Source of the DNA: Chloroflexota bacterium
Lineage (GTDB): Bacteria; Chloroflexota; Limnocylindria; QHBO01
Reading direction: 5' to 3'
NCBI GenBank assembly: GCA_025699005.1
Contig: JAILWI010000001.1
Coordinates: forward strand, 62,001 to 126,000
DNA length: 64,000 nt
A program made the position numbers and the translations under genes. Below the pieces are notes generated by a model. The model was not told the origin of the DNA, made no database searches, and saw nothing but the letters and a program-made list of their open reading frames with translations. Shown here one piece after another: positions 33,825 to 41,465 of this stretch. How positions within the stretch are numbered: the stretch's first letter is position 1; every line of letters starts with the position of its first letter.

Positions 33825-35416
33825 GGGACGAGATCCGGATCCATCCGGTCGCCGCATGGGCCGCGCTCGTCTTCGCGAGCCTCGGCGTGCTGCTCGGCGG
33901 CGCCGAGCTCATGGTGGTGGCGATCGCGCTGCCATCGATCGTGGCCGACTTCGGCGGCTGGGCCGACCTTGCCCGCGTCAGCTGGATCGTCAACGCCTAC
34001 CTGCTGGCCTACGTGGTGGCGATGCCGCTGGCGGGGCGCGGCGCCGACCTATGGGGCGCGCGGCGGCTCTACGTCGTCGCCCTCGCCCTGTTCATCGTGG
34101 GCAGTGCGGGAGCGGGGCTCTCGCGCTTTGCCGGACCCGAGGACGGTCTGAACTGGCTCATCGTGGCGCGCGTGGTCCAGGGGTTCGGTGGCGGCGCGCT
34201 CGTCCCGCTGTCGATGGCGCTGGCCAGCCACCTCTTCAGCGGCCGCGCCCGCGCGACCGCCCTGGGCGTGGAGGGTGCCGCGACGTACATCGGCATGGCG
34301 ATCGGACCCGTGTACGGCGCCTGGGTGCTTCTGAACTTCAACCTGCCGATCCCTCGCCTCGACATGGCCAGCTGGCAGTGGATCTTCCTGCTCAACGTGC
34401 CGATCGGCATCGTGACGCTGCTCCTCATCTACGTCGTCGTGGGCGGCATCGAGACGCCCCGCGTGCGTGCGAGGCTGGATCTCGGCGGCGCGCTGCTGCT
34501 GACCGTGGCGCTCGTCAGCGGCATCGGCGCGATCACCATCTCGGGCGCCAACGGCTGGCTCGATCCGCTCGTGCTCGGCGGGCTCGCCGTGGCCGCCGTC
34601 AGCGGTGCGGTCTTCGCGTGGGTCGAGCTGCGCTCGACGTCGCCCATCGTCGAGCTCCGCCTGTTCGTCGACCGTGCCTTCAGCTCCGCGAACGCGGTGA
34701 GCCTGCTGACGGGGTACACGCTGGCGACGGCGATCATCGGCGGCCCCGTCTTCGTGAACCGCGTGCTGTTCGGCGGCGATGCCCAAGCCTCCATTGTCCT
34801 CACCGCGCTGACCCTGGCGATCGCGGTCGGCGCCCTGGTCGGAGGCGTGCTCACCGCCTTCATCGGCGAGCGGATCGTGACCGTGGTCGGCGTGGTGGCC
34901 AGCGCCGTGGGCCTGTGGCTCGCCATCGGCTGGGGGATCGATACCGGCGTCGAGCAGCTCGTGCGCGACCTCGCGATCTTCGGAGGCGGCTTCGGCCTGA
35001 CCGTCTCGCCGCGCGCCACCGCGGCCGTGGAGGCGGCCGGCGCCGGCGCCTACGGTGTCGCCAGCGCGATGCTCCAGATCACGCGCACGATCGGCATGAG
35101 CATCGGCCTCGCGCTCCTGACCTCCATCGGCCAGAACCGGATCGACGAGCTCTCGGAGCTGATCGCCGATCCGAACCTGCGCGACGAGCTCGTGCGCGAC
35201 CTCGGGCGTCCCGAGTTCGTCGGCGTCGACCCGCGGACGTCGCTCGCGCTCGTCGACGTGCTCGAGCGATGGTCCCAGGGCCAATCGGCCGAGGTGCTCC
35301 AGCTCGTCTTCACGATCGCGCTCGGCGTCGCCGTGCTGACCCTGGTTCCTGCGTGGTTCGTCCGCGCCCGCCGCGCTTCGGCCGCCGCGGCGGATGACGG
35401 CGACCGGGCGGTCTAG
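33821..35416 (+). CDS. MFS transporter, DHA2/EmrB-type drug exporter
   Basis: A 531-residue major facilitator protein. Start GTG 33821 overlaps the preceding stop (GTGA). LGGAELMVVAIALPSIVADF corresponds to helix 1 of the 14-TM DHA2 family. The loop 2-3 motif appears as GRGADLWGARRLYVV, and VVQGFGGGALVPLSMALAS is motif B-like. Another dozen hydrophobic segments follow up to LVFTIALGVAVLTLVPAWF. It probably exports toxic compounds by proton antiport. It converges with the sortase-like gene: both stop codons share the sequence CTAG at 35413-35416. Confidence 0.88.
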   Translation: MRDEIRIHPVAAWAALVFASLGVLLGGAELMVVAIALPSIVADFGGWADLARVSWIVNAYLLAYVVAMPLAGRGADLWGARRLYVVALALFIVGSAGAGLSRFAGPEDGLNWLIVARVVQGFGGGALVPLSMALASHLFSGRARATALGVEGAATYIGMAIGPVYGAWVLLNFNLPIPRLDMASWQWIFLLNVPIGIVTLLLIYVVVGGIETPRVRARLDLGGALLLTVALVSGIGAITISGANGWLDPLVLGGLAVAAVSGAVFAWVELRSTSPIVELRLFVDRAFSSANAVSLLTGYTLATAIIGGPVFVNRVLFGGDAQASIVLTALTLAIAVGALVGGVLTAFIGERIVTVVGVVASAVGLWLAIGWGIDTGVEQLVRDLAIFGGGFGLTVSPRATAAVEAAGAGAYGVASAMLQITRTIGMSIGLALLTSIGQNRIDELSELIADPNLRDELVRDLGRPEFVGVDPRTSLALVDVLERWSQGQSAEVLQLVFTIALGVAVLTLVPAWFVRARRASAAAADDGDRAV

Positions 35417-36117
35417 CCGGCCGGTTCGGCGATGACGACGAGCTCACCCCAGTTGCGGTTGAACCCCTGCGACGTCTGGAGGGTGAGCCGCTCATAGGGG
35501 GTCGGGACCGTCCACGCCGCGCCCTCGTCGCAGTTGTCGTGGATCTGGAGGGCCAGGGGCGGATTCGGCGGGTTGTTCTGCGTCGCGTTCGGGTCGGGGC
35601 AGGGGACGTTCGGGCGAACCTCGGTCACCACGTAGCGCAGGACCGAATCGTCCGACATCCGCACGAGCACCTCGGCGCCGATCTGGACGTTCCAGAGTGG
35701 CTTGAACAGCGAGTTGAGCGCGTGCGCGAACACGTAGGCGTTCGTGTTCCGGCCCGGCTGGTTGCCGGCCCGGAGGATGTACGCCGCATCGGTCGGCGGG
35801 AAGCTGTCGGTCTCCGCGCTCGTCGATTGGCGCACGAGGACGTTGATGCCGACGGCCGGGATCTCCAGCTGCGCGGCGGTCACGTCCGACGGGAGGGGCT
35901 CGGGCGTCGGCGTCGCCGTCGGATCCGTCGAGGCGGTGGCGGAGGCCGACGGCGGCACGCTCGGGCTCTCGACGGCGACCGGCGTGGGGGTCGACGTGGC
36001 GATCGGCGGGAGGCTGGGCGAGGGTGTCGCGTCGAGGTCCAGGCTGCCGGCGATAATGAGGGCAGCCCCCGCCACCCCGAGGATGATCGGGAGCGCCCAC
36101 GCTGAGAGACGCTTCAC
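35413..36117 (-). CDS. sortase-like (class E/F type) exported protein with Ser in place of catalytic Cys
   Basis: A 234-residue protein with an N-terminal membrane anchor (WALPIILGVAGAALIIAGSL), a Pro/Ser/Thr-rich stalk to about residue 75 and a C60-like domain. Recognisable are LEIPAVGINVLV, YILRAGNQPGRNTNAYVFAHA with the catalytic histidine, and the last strands ERLTLQTSQGFNRNWGELVV. In sortases the motif is TLxTC followed by an arginine; here the cysteine position is serine (codon 35470-35472) while the arginine remains. Activity as a transpeptidase is therefore doubtful. Start GTG 36117 directly abuts the divergent otsB ATG. Confidence 0.75.
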   Translation of the reverse strand: MKRLSAWALPIILGVAGAALIIAGSLDLDATPSPSLPPIATSTPTPVAVESPSVPPSASATASTDPTATPTPEPLPSDVTAAQLEIPAVGINVLVRQSTSAETDSFPPTDAAYILRAGNQPGRNTNAYVFAHALNSLFKPLWNVQIGAEVLVRMSDDSVLRYVVTEVRPNVPCPDPNATQNNPPNPPLALQIHDNCDEGAAWTVPTPYERLTLQTSQGFNRNWGELVVIAEPAG

Positions 36118-36939
36118 ATGGCCGAGTCTAGCCGCAGCCCCGGCGATCCGCTGTCACACGCCCTGGGTCTCGCCAGGGCGGTGATCGCGCACGAGCCGGC
36201 CGGCCTGCTGACCGACTTCGACGGCACGCTGTCGCCGATCGTCAGCGACCCGGCGGCCGCGCGACTCGTGGACGGGGCGCCGTCCGCGCTCGAGCGGCTC
36301 ACGCGGCGGCTGGCGGTCGTGGCGGTCGTGACCGGGCGTGCGCCTCTCGATGCGCGGCGCATGACCGGCGTGCCGGGCATGCTCATCGCCGGCAACCACG
36401 GGACCGAGTGGCTCGAGCCCGATGCGGACGAGCCGACGGTCTCCGCGGAGGCCGTCGCCCTGCGCGCCGCCGTCCGCGAGGTGATCGCGCGGGTTCCCGA
36501 GATGCCGGGCGTCGTCGTCGAGGACAAGGGGAGCACGGCCTCGGTGCACTTCCGCAATGCGCCGGACCCGGACGCGGCCCTGCCGGCCATCCTCGAAGCA
36601 CTCGGCGATGTCGAGTCGCACGGCCTGCGAATCGGCCACGGCCGCCAGATCGTGGAGGTACGCGCGGTGAACCTCGGGGACAAGGGGACGGCGTCGCGGG
36701 CGATCATCGAGCGGTTCGGGCTTCGCGGTGCGGTGGTCATGGGCGACGACGTCACCGATCTCGACATGTTCGCGGCCGTCGCCGATCTCCGCGACGCCGG
36801 CGAGCTGAAGGGCCTCATCGTCGGCGTCGGTGGGTCCGACCACGAGGTTCCGCGGGCCGTCGTCGACGCATCGGACGTGGTGCTCGCTGATCCGAGGGAG
36901 GCGGCTCGGTTCCTCGACGCGCTCGGCCGCGACGGCTGA
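36118..36939 (+). CDS. otsB: trehalose-6-phosphate phosphatase
   Basis: A 273-residue HAD-superfamily phosphatase that removes the phosphate from trehalose 6-phosphate. HAD motif I is GLLTDFDGTLSPIV (nucleophile Asp). TGRAPLDARRM, AGNHGTEWL, VEDKGSTASVHFRN and the motif IV region VVMGDDVTDLDMF follow in the family order. Start ATG 36118 leaves zero bases to the divergent sortase-like start; GTG 36181 is an alternative. The synthase gene otsA lies opposite, with a 21-base gap between the convergent stops. Confidence 0.93.
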   Translation: MAESSRSPGDPLSHALGLARAVIAHEPAGLLTDFDGTLSPIVSDPAAARLVDGAPSALERLTRRLAVVAVVTGRAPLDARRMTGVPGMLIAGNHGTEWLEPDADEPTVSAEAVALRAAVREVIARVPEMPGVVVEDKGSTASVHFRNAPDPDAALPAILEALGDVESHGLRIGHGRQIVEVRAVNLGDKGTASRAIIERFGLRGAVVMGDDVTDLDMFAAVADLRDAGELKGLIVGVGGSDHEVPRAVVDASDVVLADPREAARFLDALGRDG

Positions 36940-36960
36940 GCTGTCCCGCGTCCCCGGGAG

Positions 36961-38466
36961 TCAGCCGGCGATCTCGCCGAGATCCTCGAGCTGGGTGCGC
37001 AGCCACCAGGTGATGTCCTCCCGCTCGACGCCGCGCCGCAGCTTCGCCAGCCGCTTGCCGCGATCCTCGACCGGCATGGCGAGCGCGGTCGCGAGCGCCT
37101 CGGCGGTGCCGAGCACGTCGGCCGGGGCCACGGGAAGCGCTCCATCGGCCATCTGGTCGAAGGCGCCGGCCGACTCTGACAGGACGAGGGCCGCATCGCG
37201 CTGGGAGACGACGACCGCCTCCTTGGCCACGAGGTTCATGCCGTCGACCAGCGGGTTGACGAGGATCACATCGGCGATCGACAGCCCGGCGAGTGCCTGC
37301 GCGTAGTCGTTCTCGTAGAAGATCTGGATCGGCCGCCAGCCGGCCCGCCCGAAGCGGGCGTTGATGCGGTCGACCTCGTTCTGGACCTTGCGGCCGTAGT
37401 CGCCGTACTCCTTCAGCCCCGTGCGCGACGGGACCAGGAAGGCGAGGAAGCTCACGCGTCCGCGGAGGCGGGAGTGGCGCTGGAGCAGTGCCTCGTAGGC
37501 GAGGAAGCCGCGCAGGATGTTCTTCGATGGCTCGAGGCGGTCGACGCGCACGATGACCCGCTCCCGCGCCGCGCCCAGCAGCTGGTCGGCCCGTCGCCGT
37601 GCCGCGCGAGAGGTCGCGATCCGGCGGGTCGCCTCGACGTCGATGCTGATCGGGTAGTGGCGGACGTGCGTCGTGCGGCGCCGCCGACGAACCGTCCAGG
37701 TCTCGTAGTCGACCGTGGCGTCGGGAACGAACGTCTCCACCATGCGCAGGAAGTTGTGGGCATAGCGCTCGGTCTGGAAGCCGACGACGTCGTTGCCGAG
37801 CAGGCCCAGGGCGATGCCCTCGCGGATGGCCGGGGCGATGGCCAGCCAGATGCTTGACGGCGGCCACGGGATGTGGGTGAAGTGGCTGAGCACCGCCTTC
37901 GGCCGCGACCGGCGGATCCGCTCGGCGGCGGTGTAGAGGTGATAGTCATGGAGCATGATGCGCGGCCGCTCGTCGCCGCGCGCCTGGGACAGCACCGCGC
38001 TCGCAAACGCATCGTTCATCGCCAGGTATCCGCGCTCCCAGGCCCGCATCGTGCCGGCGTCGATGATGGGGCGCTCCGGCAGGCTCCACATCTGGTGCTG
38101 CAGGAACCACAGCAGCGGGTTGGCGATGACGTTGTACGCCTGCTCGTAGACCGATCGCTCGACCGATGCGAAGCGCAGGCGGATCGAGTCGTCGTCACCC
38201 GCCGCCTGGCGGAGGAGCTTGGCGTCACCGGCGGCGCGCCGGTCGCCCTCGCTCATCGCGGCGGCCACCCACGTCACCGGCACGTGCCGGCCGACCTGGC
38301 CGAGCGCGGTCACGAGGCCACCCGATCCGCGGCGGGGCCGCAGCGACCCATCGGCGCTCGTGGCGAACGTCACCGGCCCACGGTTGGTGGCGATGAGCAG
38401 GCGGCGGTCGCCGAGCAGCGCGGTTGCGGCGGCCGCGAGCGCGTCTTCGGCCTTCGAGGTGCTCAC
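36961..38466 (-). CDS. otsA: trehalose-6-phosphate synthase
   Basis: A 501-residue GT20 GT-B enzyme making trehalose 6-phosphate from a nucleotide-glucose and glucose 6-phosphate. Features: LLIATNRGPVTF, RGSGGLVTALGQV, IMLHDYHLYTAAERIR, HFTHIPWPPS, GNDVVGFQTERYAHNFLR, VIVRVDRLEPSKNILRGF and NPLVDGMNLVAKEAVV near the donor site. The RLEPSKN segment differs from the more usual RLDYTKG, marking a divergent OtsA subgroup. It begins with GTG 5 bases after the nuoN stop, so it is likely transcribed with nuoJKLMN. Together with otsB it gives the complete two-step pathway for the osmolyte trehalose. Confidence 0.92.
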   Translation of the reverse strand: MSTSKAEDALAAAATALLGDRRLLIATNRGPVTFATSADGSLRPRRGSGGLVTALGQVGRHVPVTWVAAAMSEGDRRAAGDAKLLRQAAGDDDSIRLRFASVERSVYEQAYNVIANPLLWFLQHQMWSLPERPIIDAGTMRAWERGYLAMNDAFASAVLSQARGDERPRIMLHDYHLYTAAERIRRSRPKAVLSHFTHIPWPPSSIWLAIAPAIREGIALGLLGNDVVGFQTERYAHNFLRMVETFVPDATVDYETWTVRRRRRTTHVRHYPISIDVEATRRIATSRAARRRADQLLGAARERVIVRVDRLEPSKNILRGFLAYEALLQRHSRLRGRVSFLAFLVPSRTGLKEYGDYGRKVQNEVDRINARFGRAGWRPIQIFYENDYAQALAGLSIADVILVNPLVDGMNLVAKEAVVVSQRDAALVLSESAGAFDQMADGALPVAPADVLGTAEALATALAMPVEDRGKRLAKLRRGVEREDITWWLRTQLEDLGEIAG

Positions 38467-38470
38467 GCGG

Positions 38471-39934
38471 TCAGAACAGGCTCGCCGCAGACACCTCGAT
38501 CAGGCTCAGGACCGCGCCGGGGAAGAGTCCGAGGATGACCACGCCGGCGACGGACAGCGCGAGCGCCACCGTGCCGAAGGGAGAGGTGTCGATGGGTGCC
38601 GGTTCGTCCTCCGGATCCCGCATGTACATGTAGACGACCACGCGGAGATAGTAGAACGCGGCCATCGCCGCATTGAGGACGAGGATGACGGCCAGCCATG
38701 CCAGCCCGGCGTCCACCGCAGCCAGCAGCACGTAGAGCTTCGCGAAGAAGCCGACGGTCGGTGGAATGCCGGTGAGGCTGAGCATGAGGACGCCCATCGC
38801 GGCGGCCCTGGCCGGAGAGCGCGACCCGAGGCCGGCGAAGGAGTTCAGCCCGCCGAAGCGTCGCGTGTCGCGCTGGAGCATGCCGACCACGGCGAACGCG
38901 GCGATGTTCATGATCGCGTAGCCGAGGACGTAGAACAGCACCGACTCGATGCCCTGCGCCGCCACGGCCTGGTCGTCGGTGTTCGCGAAGGCGGCGAGGC
39001 CGACCATGATGTATCCGGTGTGGGCGATGCTCGAGTACGCGAGCATCCGCTTCACGTTGACCTGCGTCAGCGCCACGACGTTGCCGATCGTCATGGTGAG
39101 GACGGTCAGGACGAGGAAGATCCCCAGCCAGTCCGCGCGCAGTGGAGCGAGCGCTTCGGCGAAGACCCGGACCAGCAGGGCGAAGGCGCCGAGCTTCGGG
39201 CCAACGGAGAGGAACCCGGTGATGGGGGTCGGTGCACCCTGGTACGCGTCCGGCGTCCAGTAGTGGAACGGAACGGCGGCGATCTTGAACGTGCTGCCGA
39301 CGATGAGGAAGCCCAGGGCCACGAGCAGCGCGCCGCTCATCCGACCCTCCAGCCCGGAGGCGGCGATCTCGGAGATGTTCGTCGTGCCGGTGAGGCCGTA
39401 GAGCCAGCTGATCCCGAACAGGACGATGGCGCTGGCGAAGCTGCCGAGCAGGAAATACTTCAGTCCGCCCTCGTTGCTGTAGCGATCGGTCTTGTGCAGG
39501 CCGGTCAGGAGGTACGAGGGCATCGTCATGAGCTCGAGGCCCAGGAACAGGGTGATGAGGTCGGAGCTGGAGGCGAGCACGAACATGCCGAGCAGGGCGC
39601 TCAGCAGGATCATGTGGAACTCGCCGAGCGGGATGCGTCGGACGACGAGGTAGGCGGGCGCGAACAGGACCGAGATGATGCCGATGACGATCGTTGCGGC
39701 CTTGAAGAAGACCGACAGGTCGTCGACGACGTACATGCCGGCATAGACCGACTCGTTCGTGTCCCACACCACGACGAGCGCGGCGGCGACGACGATGAGC
39801 CCGCCGACGGTGAGCGGTGTGAGCAGCCACTTGTTGGCGCGTGAGATGAACAGGTCGACGGTGATGATCACGAGGATGAGCACCGCGAGCAGGATCTCGG
39901 GCAGGATCGTCACGAGGTCGTTGATGTAGTTCAT
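38471..39934 (-). CDS. nuoN: NADH-quinone oxidoreductase subunit N
   Basis: A 487-residue antiporter-like membrane subunit of complex I with about 14 transmembrane segments. Conserved blocks: LFLGLELMTMPSYLLTG with the glutamate in helix 5, GGLKYFLLGSFASAIVLFG with the key lysine, FKIAAVPFHYWTPDAYQGAP, and LTGIPPTVGFFAKLYVL. It contributes to proton pumping in the membrane arm. It is the last nuo gene of the second complex I block, followed closely by otsA. Confidence 0.95.
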   Translation of the reverse strand: MNYINDLVTILPEILLAVLILVIITVDLFISRANKWLLTPLTVGGLIVVAAALVVVWDTNESVYAGMYVVDDLSVFFKAATIVIGIISVLFAPAYLVVRRIPLGEFHMILLSALLGMFVLASSSDLITLFLGLELMTMPSYLLTGLHKTDRYSNEGGLKYFLLGSFASAIVLFGISWLYGLTGTTNISEIAASGLEGRMSGALLVALGFLIVGSTFKIAAVPFHYWTPDAYQGAPTPITGFLSVGPKLGAFALLVRVFAEALAPLRADWLGIFLVLTVLTMTIGNVVALTQVNVKRMLAYSSIAHTGYIMVGLAAFANTDDQAVAAQGIESVLFYVLGYAIMNIAAFAVVGMLQRDTRRFGGLNSFAGLGSRSPARAAAMGVLMLSLTGIPPTVGFFAKLYVLLAAVDAGLAWLAVILVLNAAMAAFYYLRVVVYMYMRDPEDEPAPIDTSPFGTVALALSVAGVVILGLFPGAVLSLIEVSAASLF

Positions 39935-39944
39935 CGCGACATCC

Positions 39945-41465
39945 TCACCACAGCGGCCCGAACCCGGTCAGCCCGGCGCCGTTCACGGCCTCGATGATCC
40001 GATCCACCGGCGCCGCGATCATCTCGAGCACCGGTCCGGGATACACGCCGAGCACCACGACGAGCACGATGAGCGGCGACAGCGCAATCCACTCGTTGCG
40101 GTTGATGTCGCGCAGCGTCGGCCAGAAGCGGCGCATCCAGTCGGACGGGACGGCGAAGAACACGCGCTGGAACATCCACAGCATGTAGACGGCGCTGATG
40201 ATGACGACGACCATCGCGGCTGCGGCGATCAGCCCGTTCGAGCGGAACGCGCCGAGGATCACGAGGAACTCGCCGACGAACCCGGAGAGACCCGGCAGGC
40301 CGATGCTGGCGAACGTGAACAGGCCGAACATCGCGGCGTAGCGCGGAACCCGCGCGTTGAGCCCGCCCATGTGCTCGATGAGGCGGTCGTGCGTCTGCTC
40401 GTAGATGATCCCGACCAGGAGGAAGAGGGCGCCGGTCGTGATGCCGTGGCTGATCATCTGGTAGATCGCGCCCTGCAGCCCCTGCTCGTTGAAGACGAAC
40501 GCGCCGAGCATGACGAACCCCATGTGGCTCACGCTCGAGTAGGCGACGAGCTTCTTGAGGTCGGGCTGGACCATGGCGACGAGGCCGCCGTAGATGATCG
40601 CGACGATGGCCAGGCCGATGACGATCGGCGCGAAGCTGACGGCCGCGTCCGGCAGCAGCGGCAGGCTGAAGCGCAGGAAGCCGTAGCCGCCGAGCTTGAG
40701 CATGACGCCGGCGAGGATGATCGAGCCGGCGGTCGGGGCTTCGACGTGGGCATCGGGCAGCCACGTGTGGAACGGCCACATCGGCACCTTGATGGCGAAC
40801 GCCAGGAAGAAGGCGACGAAGGCGAGCGCCTGGAGCGTGTCGGCGTAGGCGAATCCGCGAAGCGCCTCGTAGCTGAACGTGAACGGCTGGCCGCTGGCCG
40901 CGTGGGCGATCGCCACCGCCAGGATCGCGACGAGCATGAGGAGCGATCCGACGAGCGTGTAGAGAACGAACTTCACCGTGGCGTAGATGCGTCGCGGGCC
41001 GCCCCACACGCCGATGATCACGTACATCGGGAAGAGGCTGATCTCCCAGAAGACGTAGAACAGGAACAGGTCGAGCGAGACGAAGACCCCGAGCATGCCG
41101 ACCATGAGAAGCAGGAGCGCGATGTAGTACTCCTTCACGCGCGTCTGGATCGGCTCGAACGAGTAGAACATCGCGACGACGCTGAGCAGGGTGGTCAGGA
41201 GGACGAGGACGACCGAGAGGCCATCGACGCCGAGCGTGTAGCGCATCCCGAAGGCGTCGATCCAGGCCAGGTCCTCGCGGAACTGGAACTCGCTGCCGGC
41301 CGGGTCGTAGCCGAGGAGCGCCAGCGAGAAGCCGAGGCTGGCGAGCGCGGCGCCCAGCGCGATCCAGCGGATCGCGCGATGGTTCGATCCCGGGACGAGC
41401 AGGAGCAGCAGGACGCCCACGACCGGCGTGAAGACGATGAGCGACAGCACGGGCACGCCCTCCAT
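39945..41465 (-). CDS. nuoM: NADH-quinone oxidoreductase subunit M
   Basis: A 506-residue antiporter-like subunit. Start ATG 41465 (MEGVPVLSLIVFTPVV) overlaps the nuoL stop as TGATG. Visible family blocks: YVFWEISLFPMYVIIGVWGG with the helix 5 glutamate, TVKFVLYTLVGSLLMLVAIL, KVPMWPFHTWLPDAHVEAPT with the conserved lysine and histidine, VAYSSVSHMGFVMLG and GLSGFVGEFLVILGAF. It forms one of the proton channels of the membrane arm. Confidence 0.96.
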   Translation of the reverse strand: MEGVPVLSLIVFTPVVGVLLLLLVPGSNHRAIRWIALGAALASLGFSLALLGYDPAGSEFQFREDLAWIDAFGMRYTLGVDGLSVVLVLLTTLLSVVAMFYSFEPIQTRVKEYYIALLLLMVGMLGVFVSLDLFLFYVFWEISLFPMYVIIGVWGGPRRIYATVKFVLYTLVGSLLMLVAILAVAIAHAASGQPFTFSYEALRGFAYADTLQALAFVAFFLAFAIKVPMWPFHTWLPDAHVEAPTAGSIILAGVMLKLGGYGFLRFSLPLLPDAAVSFAPIVIGLAIVAIIYGGLVAMVQPDLKKLVAYSSVSHMGFVMLGAFVFNEQGLQGAIYQMISHGITTGALFLLVGIIYEQTHDRLIEHMGGLNARVPRYAAMFGLFTFASIGLPGLSGFVGEFLVILGAFRSNGLIAAAAMVVVIISAVYMLWMFQRVFFAVPSDWMRRFWPTLRDINRNEWIALSPLIVLVVVLGVYPGPVLEMIAAPVDRIIEAVNGAGLTGFGPLW

